Source of the DNA: Flocculibacter collagenilyticus
GTDB taxonomy: Bacteria > Pseudomonadota > Gammaproteobacteria > Enterobacterales > Alteromonadaceae
Reading direction: 5' to 3'
Assembly: GCF_016469335.1 (NCBI RefSeq)
Contig: NZ_CP059888.1
Span: 2,046,001 to 2,110,000 of the forward strand
DNA length: 64,000 bases
The notes below the pieces were generated by a model. That model was not told the DNA's origin. It was given only the letters and a program-made list of their open reading frames with translations, and did not search any database. Both the position numbers and the translations under genes were made by a program. Positions within the stretch are counted from its first letter, which is position 1. Each line of letters opens with the position of its first letter. Shown piece by piece: positions 17,671 to 27,215 of this stretch.

Positions 17671-19350
17671 ATGAACGCTAACCGTTTATTATTAACGTCA
17701 TTATTATTTTCATCGACTTTTATGTTCTCTGGTTGCGAGTCAACCAGCTTATTTAATCTTCATGATAATGACGCGCTTGAAACATCATCAAAACCACAAG
17801 ATGACAAATCATACACAGTTGTCGCACCTGCTAATAAAGTGATGCACGACAACAGTATTGCGACAACTTCAGACGTAATCAATGCACTTACAATAGATGC
17901 ACTATTACATGACAAAAATATTGAAATTGACGACGCCGAATCCCCTGAAGCATTCGATGATTTATGGAAGCGCATTCAATTTCAACTGTCGCTTAATGTG
18001 CCACAAAATAGGCAAGTTGTTACACAACGCAACTGGTATAACAAACACCAAAGTTATCTTGATCGTATTTCTAAACGTGCAAGACCTTTTCTTTTCATGA
18101 TTGTTGAAGAAATTGAAAAGCGAAACATGCCTATAGAGCTAGCTTTATTACCAATTGTTGAAAGTGCCTTTGACCCATTCGCCTATTCGCATGGAAGAGC
18201 TTCTGGTATGTGGCAGTTTGTTCCTGAAACCGGCAAACGTTTCGGTTTAAAGCAAAATTGGTGGTATGACGGGCGTCGCGATGCATACGCAGCAACCATA
18301 GCAGCACTAGACTATTTATCTTTTTTACATAAAACCCTAGAAGGCGATTGGTTGAATGCGATTGCTGCTTACAACTCGGGTGAAGGTCGTGTTCTTCGAG
18401 CAATCAAGCGTAATAAAAAACGCCACTTACCCACAGATTTTTGGTCACTCGATTTACCTAAAGAAACCATTGCGTATGTTCCGAAATTACTCGCCCTTGC
18501 TGACCTGTTAAAACGAGATGAAGAGTTTGGTATTGTTTGGAAGTCAATTCCTAATAAGCCTTACTTAGAGATTATCGATGTAGGCAGTCAAATAGACTTA
18601 GCTCTGGCAGCAGAAATGGCTAACATGGAAGTAGGTGAATTATATGGCTTAAATTCCGGTTATAACCAATGGGCTACCGATCCTGAAGGACCACATCGTT
18701 TTTTATTACCGATTGAAAATGCAAAAGTTTTCAAAGAAAAGCTACCTAATACCCCAGCTGAAAAACGTTTAAATTGGACGCGTTATAAAGTAAAAGGTGG
18801 AGACAGTTTAGGGGTAATTGCACAACGTTTTCATACTACGCCTAGCATCATCCGAAAGATTAATGGCATCAAAAATAATATAATTCGCAAGGGTGATCAT
18901 TTATTAATTCCTGTAGCGGCTAAAGATCTTGACGATTACAGCCTATCATCACAAAAACGCTTAGCCTCAACACAATCTAAATCTCGTGGCTCAGGCTCAT
19001 ACAAAATTGAGCATGCGGTAAAAAGTGGTGATACTTTATGGGACATAAGCCGCGAGTATAAAGTTAACTTACGCTCATTAGCTAAGTGGAATGGCATGGC
19101 GCCAACCGACACTTTGTCGCTTGGACAAAAGCTCGTTATTTGGAAGAAACAAGATAGCAAGCATCAGGCCGAAAAAGCCATCATGCGCACAATTTCATAT
19201 AAAGTAAGACGCGGCGACTCATTAGCACGAATTGCGAATAAATTTAATGTGAAAGTGAATGACATTGTTAAATGGAACAATATAAACACTAAGCAGTATT
19301 TGCAGCCTGGTCAGAAGTTAAAATTACATGTAAACGTTACAAAGGCATAA
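17671..19350 (+). CDS. mltD: Membrane-bound lytic murein transglycosylase D
   Basis: Outer-membrane lipoprotein that cleaves peptidoglycan glycan strands. Signal peptide with lipobox FSGC (C22). Lytic transglycosylase domain about 140-290: catalytic glutamate E164 in LPIVESAFDPFAYS, then GMWQFVPETGKRFGL and AAYNSGEGRV. Three LysM domains follow at about 371-414, 447-490 and 509-552, each with a (K)V(K)xGDxL core. E. coli MltD has two LysM repeats, so this version has one more. Downstream of gloB, conserved synteny. Confidence 0.95.
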   Translation: MNANRLLLTSLLFSSTFMFSGCESTSLFNLHDNDALETSSKPQDDKSYTVVAPANKVMHDNSIATTSDVINALTIDALLHDKNIEIDDAESPEAFDDLWKRIQFQLSLNVPQNRQVVTQRNWYNKHQSYLDRISKRARPFLFMIVEEIEKRNMPIELALLPIVESAFDPFAYSHGRASGMWQFVPETGKRFGLKQNWWYDGRRDAYAATIAALDYLSFLHKTLEGDWLNAIAAYNSGEGRVLRAIKRNKKRHLPTDFWSLDLPKETIAYVPKLLALADLLKRDEEFGIVWKSIPNKPYLEIIDVGSQIDLALAAEMANMEVGELYGLNSGYNQWATDPEGPHRFLLPIENAKVFKEKLPNTPAEKRLNWTRYKVKGGDSLGVIAQRFHTTPSIIRKINGIKNNIIRKGDHLLIPVAAKDLDDYSLSSQKRLASTQSKSRGSGSYKIEHAVKSGDTLWDISREYKVNLRSLAKWNGMAPTDTLSLGQKLVIWKKQDSKHQAEKAIMRTISYKVRRGDSLARIANKFNVKVNDIVKWNNINTKQYLQPGQKLKLHVNVTKA

Positions 19351-19403
19351 AATAATCTACACTATATTTAAAGGACTTATTTTTAACCTTAGTTTCATGT
19401 TAA

Positions 19404-19448
19404 GAGGATGGTTTGTTGCTTATTTCATAAGTTCAGCATTACATCCTC
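19404..19448 (+). terminator. Possible two-tier stem-loop after mltD
   Basis: GAGGATG (19404-19410) pairs with CATCCTC (19442-19448), with an inner CTTAT/ATAAG stem at 19419-19431; the outer stem is followed by ACTTTTA. It may end the mltD transcript. The long loop makes it weak. Confidence 0.35.
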
Positions 19449-19507
19449 ACTTTTACTATCTGTTAATTTAACCTCAGTCAATTTAAGTAAACAGGAATAG
19501 CTCAACT

Positions 19508-19987
19508 ATGAAGAAATATTTTATTGTATTTATTATGCTGTTTACTTTACCTGCCGTTGCCGACTTTAATATTAAAGGCAGTGGTGAAATCACTTTCCCA
19601 ACTGGCACCACAAAGCCTATTGATTTCGGCTTTGCGTTTAACAAAAGCAAAGGGAAATTTAAAGTAGGTAAAAACGAATTTAGCACCTCTCAAGTTCCCG
19701 CAAAATACTCAATTGGCTTAATTCTGCATAAGAGTGAACATATTTGGGTGCAAGAATTCAATAAAGGATATTTTAGTACGTTTAAATGGACGTTAGGAAA
19801 ACACAAAATAGAGCTATATAAAACGCCTAAAGGAATAGCAAAAATGGGCAATTATGCTCTGAAATTAGACGATCAAAAATTTTTCTTAACCAATAAAATT
19901 GCTCAAATTAATTTTCAGTTCTCTGATGATGGCATTAAAAAGATAACCGTTGATGGCATGGCCGCTGATATTGGTTTAAATAATTAA
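19508..19987 (+). CDS. Secreted protein of unknown function
   Basis: 159 residues with a typical signal peptide (residues 1-19, hydrophobic core FIVFIMLFTLPAV, cleavage near VADF). The mature part is lysine- and phenylalanine-rich with alternating short segments (IKGSGEITF, KFKVGKNEF, INFQFSDDG), compatible with a small all-beta periplasmic protein. No family recognised. It stands alone: 157 bp after mltD and 374 bp before the TonB receptor. The start is an ATG with an AGGAATAG stretch upstream. Confidence 0.7.
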   Translation: MKKYFIVFIMLFTLPAVADFNIKGSGEITFPTGTTKPIDFGFAFNKSKGKFKVGKNEFSTSQVPAKYSIGLILHKSEHIWVQEFNKGYFSTFKWTLGKHKIELYKTPKGIAKMGNYALKLDDQKFFLTNKIAQINFQFSDDGIKKITVDGMAADIGLNN

Positions 19988-20361
19988 GTAGCCCAAAAAC
20001 TTCCATAAAAAACACATTTATCACATAAGAGCGGTATTTTTGCGTTTATCCTTTTTAGCTATCTTTAAAGAATTAATTATTAATATTTATTCTATCTTGC
20101 ACTTCAGTACAAAAAAGCATTCATCTGTATCAATTTAATACAGATGTTGAATTATATTTAATCACTTCTAATTTCTTCGTAAGACATTGGTTACAGCCCT
20201 TATAAACGTTGGTTTTACCTAAATTTATACTTTATTTGCGTTAGGGGGCATTTTGGGGTAGACAGATCCATAATTTAGCGTTAGTTTTATTCCTGAACAT
20301 TTTACGCAATGTTATGTTCGACAAGCAAAAAATAAAATAACAGGTTGTCTAGGGAAGAAAA
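19988..20361 (+). other. Intergenic region before the TonB receptor, with one perfect hairpin
   Basis: 374 bp without a gene. It holds a 9-bp perfect inverted repeat, CATCTGTAT (20122-20130) and ATACAGATG (20138-20146), around a 7-nt loop, and no T-run of terminator quality after it. It must also hold the receptor's promoter; I could not settle on -35/-10 boxes. An AGGGAAGAAAA ribosome-site region precedes the ATG at 20362. Confidence 0.5.
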
Positions 20362-22977
20362 ATGAAAACAAAATATAGCCGTGTTTGCGCCGGCATAAAG
20401 TATGCGCTACTTGGTTCTGCAATAATTGCAGGATCGCACTCATCACTTGCCCTTGCTCAGGATTCAGAAGACGCTAAAAAAGCAGCAGAAGAAGATGTCG
20501 AGCAGATTGTTGTTCTAGGTTCTCGTGCAGCTCCGAGATCTGTAGGTGATTCACCCGTTCCAGTAGATGTAATTTCAAGCGAAGAATTTGCAAACCAAGG
20601 TTCTACAGACATGGTTTCCATGTTACAAAATGTGGTCCCTTCATTTAATGTAAATGATCAGCCTATTAATGATGCATCAACGCTTGTGCGTCCTGCTAAC
20701 TTACGTGGAATGGCTTCAGATCACACTTTAATTTTAGTCAATGGTAAGCGTCGTCACCGCTCAGCGGTTATCACCTTTTTAGGTGGTGGTTTGTCTGATG
20801 GTGCACAAGGCCCTGACATTTCTGTCATTCCTGCCAGTGCAATTAAACAAGTTGAAGTACTTCGTGACGGTGCCGCAGCCCAATATGGTTCAGATGCGAT
20901 TGCGGGTGTAATGAACTTTAGACTAAAAGACGACACTGAAGGCGGCATGCTTGAAGCGCGTTATGGCTCTTACTATGAAGGCGATGGCGACACTTGGCAG
21001 GTAGCCGGTAACGTTGGTTTACCAATGTCTAGCAGCGGCTTTGCTAACTTCAGCTTTGAGTATAAAGAAGCTGATCCAACAAGCCGTAGTGTACAACGTG
21101 ACGATGCAGCTGCCTTAATTGCCGCAGGTAACACATTTGTAGCTAATCCAGCGCAAATTTGGGGTAGCCCTGAAATAAAAGAAGACTTTAAGTTTTTTGC
21201 AAACTTTGGCCTTGATTTAGGTAACGGCAAAGAAGCATACATGTTTGGTAACTACGCTGAACGTGATGTTGAAGGTGGTTTCTACTATCGTAACCCACAT
21301 AACCGTGGTGGTGTGAACGATGGCGGTATTGAAGCTGCAGATATGAATGGCGATGGTGTAATTGATGATGGTGAAGGTCATCAATTGCTACTAGTTGGCG
21401 ATTTAACAGGCGATATGTCTGGAAATTGCCCTACCGATATTCGCGTTGGTGCAAATGTACTAGACAATCCTCGTTACATTACCGAAGTTGCCAATAATCC
21501 TAACTGCTTCGCATTTAATGAAATGTTCCCGGGTGGTTTTACACCAAAGTTTGGTGGTGTTGTTACCGATGCATCCATCTATTTTGGTACAAAAGGCGAG
21601 CTTGAAGGTGATATTTTCTACGACTTCAGCTTCGGTGTAGGTCGTAATGAAATTGATTACGCTATCAGCAATACCATCAACCCATCGATGGGACCAGACA
21701 GCCCTACTTCATTCAAACCGGGCAAATATATCCAGTTAGAAAAAACGTTCAATGCAGACTTTTCTAAGTTAATTGAAACTCAATCTATTCAAGGTATTAA
21801 CCTTGCAGGTGGTTTTGAATATCGTAACGAATCTTTTGAAAGCGTTGCAGGTGATCCGGCGTCATGGACAATTGGTCCACTAGCTTCACAAGGTTTTGGT
21901 ATTGGCTCAAATGGTTTCCCGGGTTTGTCTGCTAAAAGCCAAGGAAAAACAAGTCGTCATAACATCGCACTGTACGGTGATGTTGAAACACACATTACTG
22001 ATGACTTCATGATTAACTTTGCGTTACGTTATGAAGATTTCTCAGACTTTGGTAATACCACTAAAGGTAAAATCGCGTCTCGCTTCCAGATGACTGAATC
22101 ATTAGCATTACGCGGTGCGTATAGCACAGGCTTTAAAGCACCAACAATCGGTCAAAGTAATGTTCGAAATGTAACAACTGCATTCGGTACAGATGGAAAA
22201 CTAATTGATCGTGCAACGCTGCCTCCTACAGATCCTATTTCTGTACAAAAAGGTGGTTCACAGTTAACGCCTGAAGAGTCTGAAAGCTACAGCATTGGTT
22301 TAGTTGGTGAGTTTGATAACGGTTTATTCTTTACTGTCGATTACTTCAATATCGAAGTAACAGATCGTATTAGTACTACATCAGGTATTAAACTTACTCA
22401 AGCAGACATCGACGCGTTACTTGCACAAGGTGTTAGCGATGCATCAAGCTTCACTGAAGTTAGCTTCTTCACAAACGACTTTGATACAACAACACAAGGT
22501 GTTGATTTAGTTGCTAACTATTCTATGGACATGTTCGGTGGCGATACTAAGTTCTCGTTCGCTTATAACTGGACTCAAACGGAAGTAGACGAAGCATCAA
22601 ATAATATCTCTGCTGAACGCATTCGTATGCTAGAAAATAACTTACCACCTGTACGTTATAGCCTAACTGCGAATCATATGAATGGTGACTGGAGACTACT
22701 TGGCCGCGTTGCATATGCAGGTAGCATTTATGAAGATCACTTAGATTCAGCGTTAGATATTGATCATGTAAGCTCTGAAGTAACGTTCGATGCTGAACTT
22801 GGTTATCAGTTCAACGAAAGCATGACATTTGTAGTTGGTGCTAAGAATTTATTTGATGAGCGCCCAGACAAAAATACGCTTTGGGATACTGAAGTGGCTG
22901 GTGCAGAGTACCCTGTAACATCACCAATTGGTATTAACGGTGGCTTCTACTATGTAAGAGCCATTTATAACTTCTAA
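20362..22977 (+). CDS. TonB-dependent outer-membrane receptor
   Basis: 871-residue outer-membrane transporter with signal peptide (about 1-33), a TonB-box region near EQIVVLGSRA, plug domain (about 55-190, with LRGMASDHTLILVNGKRRH and VEVLRDGAAAQYGSDAIAGVMNF), and a beta-barrel ending in ...YYVRAIYNF with carboxy-terminal phenylalanine, as outer-membrane insertion requires. Residues 327-338 (DMNGDGVIDDGE) form a canonical EF-hand-type calcium loop in an extracellular loop region. The ligand is not evident: no siderophore cluster nearby. It lies beside, but opposite in direction to, the tyrosine catabolic genes. Confidence 0.92.
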   Translation: MKTKYSRVCAGIKYALLGSAIIAGSHSSLALAQDSEDAKKAAEEDVEQIVVLGSRAAPRSVGDSPVPVDVISSEEFANQGSTDMVSMLQNVVPSFNVNDQPINDASTLVRPANLRGMASDHTLILVNGKRRHRSAVITFLGGGLSDGAQGPDISVIPASAIKQVEVLRDGAAAQYGSDAIAGVMNFRLKDDTEGGMLEARYGSYYEGDGDTWQVAGNVGLPMSSSGFANFSFEYKEADPTSRSVQRDDAAALIAAGNTFVANPAQIWGSPEIKEDFKFFANFGLDLGNGKEAYMFGNYAERDVEGGFYYRNPHNRGGVNDGGIEAADMNGDGVIDDGEGHQLLLVGDLTGDMSGNCPTDIRVGANVLDNPRYITEVANNPNCFAFNEMFPGGFTPKFGGVVTDASIYFGTKGELEGDIFYDFSFGVGRNEIDYAISNTINPSMGPDSPTSFKPGKYIQLEKTFNADFSKLIETQSIQGINLAGGFEYRNESFESVAGDPASWTIGPLASQGFGIGSNGFPGLSAKSQGKTSRHNIALYGDVETHITDDFMINFALRYEDFSDFGNTTKGKIASRFQMTESLALRGAYSTGFKAPTIGQSNVRNVTTAFGTDGKLIDRATLPPTDPISVQKGGSQLTPEESESYSIGLVGEFDNGLFFTVDYFNIEVTDRISTTSGIKLTQADIDALLAQGVSDASSFTEVSFFTNDFDTTTQGVDLVANYSMDMFGGDTKFSFAYNWTQTEVDEASNNISAERIRMLENNLPPVRYSLTANHMNGDWRLLGRVAYAGSIYEDHLDSALDIDHVSSEVTFDAELGYQFNESMTFVVGAKNLFDERPDKNTLWDTEVAGAEYPVTSPIGINGGFYYVRAIYNF

Positions 22978-23025
22978 TAAATATTAAGTAACGACTATCG
23001 TTGCTTAATAAAATTTAGATTAAAC

Positions 23026-23056
23026 AAAAGCCATATCATTTCGATATGGCTTTTTT
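23026..23056 (+). terminator. Intrinsic terminator after the TonB receptor
   Basis: AAAAGCCATATC and GATATGGCTTTT around a 5-nt loop, followed by T6. The minus strand reading is also hairpin plus T4, so it may end maiA (stop at 23070) as well. Confidence 0.88.
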
Positions 23057-23069
23057 AATACTAATCAGC

Positions 23070-23708
23070 TTAATTTGCATCAGCTTGGTTTTCAGGTAAT
23101 GCTGCAATAAAAGCATCTAACGAATTACAGTTTTCAACAATGCGATTAATTATCGGATAACTAGACATATCTACGTTAAAACGATGCGCATTATAAACTT
23201 GTGGAATTAAGCATAGATCAGCTATCGTAACGGTATCGCCAAAGCAATATTTCCCAGCAGTCTTACTTAATTTCTTTTCTAACCCATCAAAGCCTATTTT
23301 TATCCAGTGATGATACCACTGCGTTTTTTGTTCATCGGTAACTGCTAACTGACCAGACAAATATTGCAATACTCGTAAGTTATTTAGTGGATGAACTTCA
23401 CAAGCAATATCGTACGCTAGTGCTCTGACGGCTGCCTTATCTTGTAAATTGCTTGGTAGCAACGGCGTTTCAGAGTGCTTCTCTTCAAGATATTCTAAAA
23501 TTGCTAACGACTGATTAAGTACTATATCGCTATCAATTAAGGTAGGGACTAATTCATGAGGGTTTAACGCTTTATATTCTTCGGCGTGTTGCTCACCGCC
23601 ATTCTTTACCAAATGTACAGAAATCAATTCGCATTGAATGTTTTTAAGGTTTAACGCAATACGAACACGATAAGCGGCTGAAGAACGCCAGTAACCATAT
23701 AATTTCAT
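23070..23708 (-). CDS. maiA: Maleylacetoacetate isomerase
   Basis: Zeta-class glutathione transferase that isomerises maleylacetoacetate to fumarylacetoacetate in tyrosine breakdown. Begins MKLYGYWRSSAAYRVRIALN, where the SSxxYRVR segment holds the catalytic serine and glutathione contact; then NPHELVPTLID and NQSLAILEYLEE of the thioredoxin-fold half, and a helical carboxy half with DLCLIPQVYNA. 212 residues. It is the last gene of the hpd-hmgA-fahA-maiA run but is separated from fahA by a terminator-like hairpin. Confidence 0.94.
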   Translation of the reverse strand: MKLYGYWRSSAAYRVRIALNLKNIQCELISVHLVKNGGEQHAEEYKALNPHELVPTLIDSDIVLNQSLAILEYLEEKHSETPLLPSNLQDKAAVRALAYDIACEVHPLNNLRVLQYLSGQLAVTDEQKTQWYHHWIKIGFDGLEKKLSKTAGKYCFGDTVTIADLCLIPQVYNAHRFNVDMSSYPIINRIVENCNSLDAFIAALPENQADAN

Positions 23709-23741
23709 AGCTCATTCCATATTATTTTTTATTACAGCTAG

Positions 23742-23765
23742 AAAAAAACCCGCCATTGCGGGTTT
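23742..23765 (-). terminator. Terminator-like hairpin between fahA and maiA
   Basis: On the minus strand AAACCCGC-aatg-GCGGGTTT followed by a T-run of seven. Its position between two genes of one pathway implies either partial termination or a separate maiA promoter; only 33 bp lie between the T-run and the maiA start. Confidence 0.8.
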
Positions 23766-23795
23766 AAATATCTTCATTAAAAGTACTAACGCACT

Positions 23796-24812
23796 TTACT
23801 TCTTATATTCAACAACCCTTTGGTGAATAGTACCAAAAATATTGTTACCTTCATCATCAAGCATTTCGATACGAATATTGTCACCAAAGCTCATAAATGA
23901 AGTTGCAGGTTTACCGTCACGAATCGTTTCAATCATTCGTACTTCTGCAATACAAGAGTAACCTACTCCACCTTCTTGGATAGACGTGCCGTGCTCAGTA
24001 CCTTGTTTATTCGAAACTGTGCCCGAACCAATTACTGCACCAGCACCTAATGCACGTGTTTTTGCGGCATGCGCTACAAGCTCTGGGAATTCGAATGTCA
24101 TATCAACACCCGCATTTGGCTTACCAAATGGTTCGCCATTTAAGTATGACAACAATGGTAAATTAACTTTTCCGCCGTCCCAATGTCCGCCTAACTCATT
24201 TGGCGTAACTGCAACCGGAGAGAATGCTGACGAAGGTTTAGATTGGAAAAAGCCAAAACCTTTCGCTAATTCTTCTGGAATCAATCCACGTAAAGATACG
24301 TCATTAACTAACATAACCAAACGTATTTGCTTGCCCGCTTCTTCAGGACTTGCAGCCATAGGTACATCGCCCGTAATTACAGCAACTTCACCTTCAAAGT
24401 CGATACCATGCGATTCAGAGATAGCAAAAATATCTTCTTGTGGACCAATGAAGTCATCAGAGCCACCTTGGTACATTAATGGATCAGTCCAAAAGCTTGG
24501 TGGCATTTCTGCATTTCTTGCTTTACGGACTAATTCAACGTGGTTTACATAAGCACTACCGTCTGCCCATTGGTATGCACGCGGCAAAGGAGATTCACAG
24601 TGGCTTTGTTCAAACGGCATTTCACCGTCCAATTGACCTGCGTTTAGTCCTGTATAAATTTCTTCTAACTTAGGGCTAAGCTCGTCCCAGTTATCAAGTA
24701 GCTGCTGCATCGTCATTGCAAGCTCTGCTACGGTAATACATTTTGATAAATCTTTGCTAACAACGACTAATTGGCCGTCGCGGGTATCATTTTTTAGTGT
24801 AGCTAATTTCAT
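23796..24812 (-). CDS. fahA: Fumarylacetoacetate hydrolase family protein
   Basis: Cleaves fumarylacetoacetate to fumarate and acetoacetate, the last step of tyrosine degradation. 338 residues. FAH-fold motifs: SHGIDFEGEVAVITGD (metal-binding glutamates), VMLVNDVSLRG, KPSSAFSPVAVTP, and GSGTVSNKQGTEHG. Amino-terminal LATLKNDTRDGQLVVVSKD is the usual start of this bacterial subgroup. It follows hmgA on the minus strand with a 66-bp gap. Confidence 0.93.
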   Translation of the reverse strand: MKLATLKNDTRDGQLVVVSKDLSKCITVAELAMTMQQLLDNWDELSPKLEEIYTGLNAGQLDGEMPFEQSHCESPLPRAYQWADGSAYVNHVELVRKARNAEMPPSFWTDPLMYQGGSDDFIGPQEDIFAISESHGIDFEGEVAVITGDVPMAASPEEAGKQIRLVMLVNDVSLRGLIPEELAKGFGFFQSKPSSAFSPVAVTPNELGGHWDGGKVNLPLLSYLNGEPFGKPNAGVDMTFEFPELVAHAAKTRALGAGAVIGSGTVSNKQGTEHGTSIQEGGVGYSCIAEVRMIETIRDGKPATSFMSFGDNIRIEMLDDEGNNIFGTIHQRVVEYKK

Positions 24813-24878
24813 TATTTACCCTTGAATTATATTCATTTTATTAGAATCGCTTTGTCAGTAACGAGTGTATCACTCATC

Positions 24879-26012
24879 TTACTTTTCTGCTTTCCAACTA
24901 TATACATATTCTGGATTTTCTACTTGATGCGCGGCATCCCCTACAAACAACTCATTACGAGTGTCTATCATTACAGCCACTTCATCAGTAAATTTCTTTT
25001 TATATTCCAATCCAGCTTGGAAGGCTTTTGGATGTGGACCGTGAGTAAAGCCTGCAGGGTGGAAAGTGATCATGCCACGGTCAATATTATCCCTGCTGAA
25101 AAAGTCACCTTCATGGTAGAAAAGCACTTCATCATAATCATCGTTATTATGATAAAAAGGCACTTTTAACGCACCAGGATCGCTCTCAATTGGTCGAGGA
25201 ACAAACGTACATACCACAAAGCCATTTGCAACAAATGTAGTATGCGCAGATGGCGGTAAGTGATAGCGATGACTCATTAAAGGGCGAATATCACGCCAGT
25301 TGATGCGTACAACCGACAAGTCACCATGCCAGCCAATTGCATCAAGTGGGTTGAACGGATAGGTAATTACAGACGTTTTACTGTGGCGCTTTACATGTAC
25401 CGACCACTCGTTTTCTGAGTATTGGGCTTTAAATGAGTCATTTATTTTTGGTACATCTAAACATGCAGGATCAAAAATAGCATGATTGCCCACTAAGCCC
25501 TTTTCCGGTAATTGATATGCACTATTTGTTGCTTCTATCATTAACAGGAAAACGGGCGCTTCAAGCTCTAAGCGCCAGTTAGTATTTCGCGGGATAACAA
25601 CATAATCACCTTTGACTATGTGCATGTGGCCATAGTCAGTAAATAACTCTGCTTCGCCTTCATGAACAAAAAGCAAATCATCACCATCAGCATTACGCAC
25701 AAGGTATTTCATTGTTTCGTTACAGTGCCAAATACGCATTTTACATTGCGCATTTTCTAAAATCATTGGCACTTGCCACGGCGACTCAGGGGCCGCAGTT
25801 GATAATTTGTTTAAATCGAAGCAGCGCGGCTTTAAATCGCCTTCCCAGTTTGACCATCCAGTTGGCGCATGTTGGTGATGAAAGTGCGATGCAGGGCCGA
25901 AAAATCCTTCGCGCCCTACTTCTCTTTCATAAATTCCATCTTCAGGAAAATCTGCATGCGCTTGCTTAGATGTTGTTCCCTCTGAGTGAGGAAACGATAT
26001 CCACTTACGCAT
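24879..26012 (-). CDS. hmgA: Homogentisate 1,2-dioxygenase
   Basis: Non-haem iron enzyme that opens the ring of homogentisate to maleylacetoacetate. Cupin-fold, 377 residues: the shorter bacterial form. Visible motifs: MSHRYHLPPSAHTTF (active-site histidine), DEVLFYHEGDFFSRD with the iron-ligand region, and FHPAGFTHGPHPKAF with the last iron histidine. Its ATG overlaps the hpd stop by 8 bp, so the two are likely co-translated. Confidence 0.93.
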   Translation of the reverse strand: MRKWISFPHSEGTTSKQAHADFPEDGIYEREVGREGFFGPASHFHHQHAPTGWSNWEGDLKPRCFDLNKLSTAAPESPWQVPMILENAQCKMRIWHCNETMKYLVRNADGDDLLFVHEGEAELFTDYGHMHIVKGDYVVIPRNTNWRLELEAPVFLLMIEATNSAYQLPEKGLVGNHAIFDPACLDVPKINDSFKAQYSENEWSVHVKRHSKTSVITYPFNPLDAIGWHGDLSVVRINWRDIRPLMSHRYHLPPSAHTTFVANGFVVCTFVPRPIESDPGALKVPFYHNNDDYDEVLFYHEGDFFSRDNIDRGMITFHPAGFTHGPHPKAFQAGLEYKKKFTDEVAVMIDTRNELFVGDAAHQVENPEYVYSWKAEK

Positions 26013-27090
26013 CCACTGGATCTCCTTTCAATACACCACGACGGATCTGGTCTTCTTCGATAGACTCGAATAATGCTTGGAAGTTACCTTCACCGAAGCC
26101 TTCGTTACCTTTACGCTGAATAATTTCAAAGAATACTGGGCCAATTACAGTTTGCGTGAAGATTTGCAATAACACGCCATCTTTAGCTGGTAGACCGTCG
26201 ATTAGAATACGTAGCTCTTTTAATTTCTCAACATCTTCATCATGACCCGGTACACGACCATCTATACGCTCATAATAAGTATCTGGCGTAGGCATAAAGT
26301 CCATGCCACGGCTGCGTAGCGTACGTACTGTTTCATAAATATCGTCAGTTGTTAACGCAATATGCTGAATGCCTTCACCGTTATACTCTTCTAAGTACTC
26401 TGCAATTTGCGATTTATCGTCAGATGATTCGTTAATTGGGATCTTAACCTTGCCACAAGGAGATGTCATTGCACGTGACACTAGGCCAGTTTGTTTACCT
26501 TTAATATCGAAATAACGAATTTCTTGGAAATTACCAATGCGCTCGTAGAAACCTGCCCATAAATCCATGTTACCTTGCTTAACGTTGTGCGTTAGGTGAT
26601 CTAGCACATCTAAACCTACGCTTTGCTTGGCAACGATATCTTCCCAATTTTCGTAGAAATTGAAATCAATGTCGTAAATGTTCTTATCTTTGTAACGGTC
26701 AACAAAATACAGCGTGCTTTCCCCAATTCCGTAAACCGCAGGAATTTTTAACTCCATGTATCCTAAGTTGCCTTGGAATTCCTTCGCACCATTTTCAATA
26801 GCATGTTCAAGCGCTTTAACAGCATTGTTAACACGAAATGCCATGCCGCATACACTTGGGCCATGAATACGTGCAAACTCTTCTGCTTGAGAGTTTGGCT
26901 GGGCATTAACGATAAAATTAATGTCACCTTGTTTGAATAACCACACTTGTTTGCTTTTATGCTTTGCTACTTCAGCAAAACCTAAACCCAAGAATAAATC
27001 TTTTAATGCTTGAATACCTGCTTCATCTGCCGCTGTATATTCAACAAACTCAAACCCATCAGTCCCCAAAGGATTATAACTATCTAACAT
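26005..27090 (-). CDS. hpd: 4-hydroxyphenylpyruvate dioxygenase
   Basis: Fe(II)-dependent enzyme converting 4-hydroxyphenylpyruvate to homogentisate. Two VOC-type domains; iron ligands are the histidines of DHLTHNV (about 182) and GIQHIALTTDDI (about 260), and the glutamate of FFEIIQRKGNEGFGEGNF (about 335). The glycine-rich tail closing the active site is intact. 361 residues. First gene of the catabolic run, with a TyrR-box-like sequence upstream. Confidence 0.96.
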   Translation of the reverse strand: MLDSYNPLGTDGFEFVEYTAADEAGIQALKDLFLGLGFAEVAKHKSKQVWLFKQGDINFIVNAQPNSQAEEFARIHGPSVCGMAFRVNNAVKALEHAIENGAKEFQGNLGYMELKIPAVYGIGESTLYFVDRYKDKNIYDIDFNFYENWEDIVAKQSVGLDVLDHLTHNVKQGNMDLWAGFYERIGNFQEIRYFDIKGKQTGLVSRAMTSPCGKVKIPINESSDDKSQIAEYLEEYNGEGIQHIALTTDDIYETVRTLRSRGMDFMPTPDTYYERIDGRVPGHDEDVEKLKELRILIDGLPAKDGVLLQIFTQTVIGPVFFEIIQRKGNEGFGEGNFQALFESIEEDQIRRGVLKGDPVDA

Positions 27091-27215
27091 GTGCTTTGTT
27101 CTCCAAAGTAAAAACTACAAATTTATCGTTATTGTTTTTATGACATTTTGTAGTGCAATTTAACGCCTGACTAGTCCATTAAAGAAATCAATCTATTAGG
27201 GTTTTTAAGATATTA

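Noticed and set aside
20126-20142. TyrR box in front of the TonB receptor (TGTA...TACA)
   Set aside because: The spacing is one base short of the TyrR consensus and the inner bases do not match; more likely a plain hairpin.
23986-24552. 188-codon frame on the plus strand opposite fahA
   Set aside because: Antisense shadow of a conserved gene; sequence has no domain character and no ribosome site.
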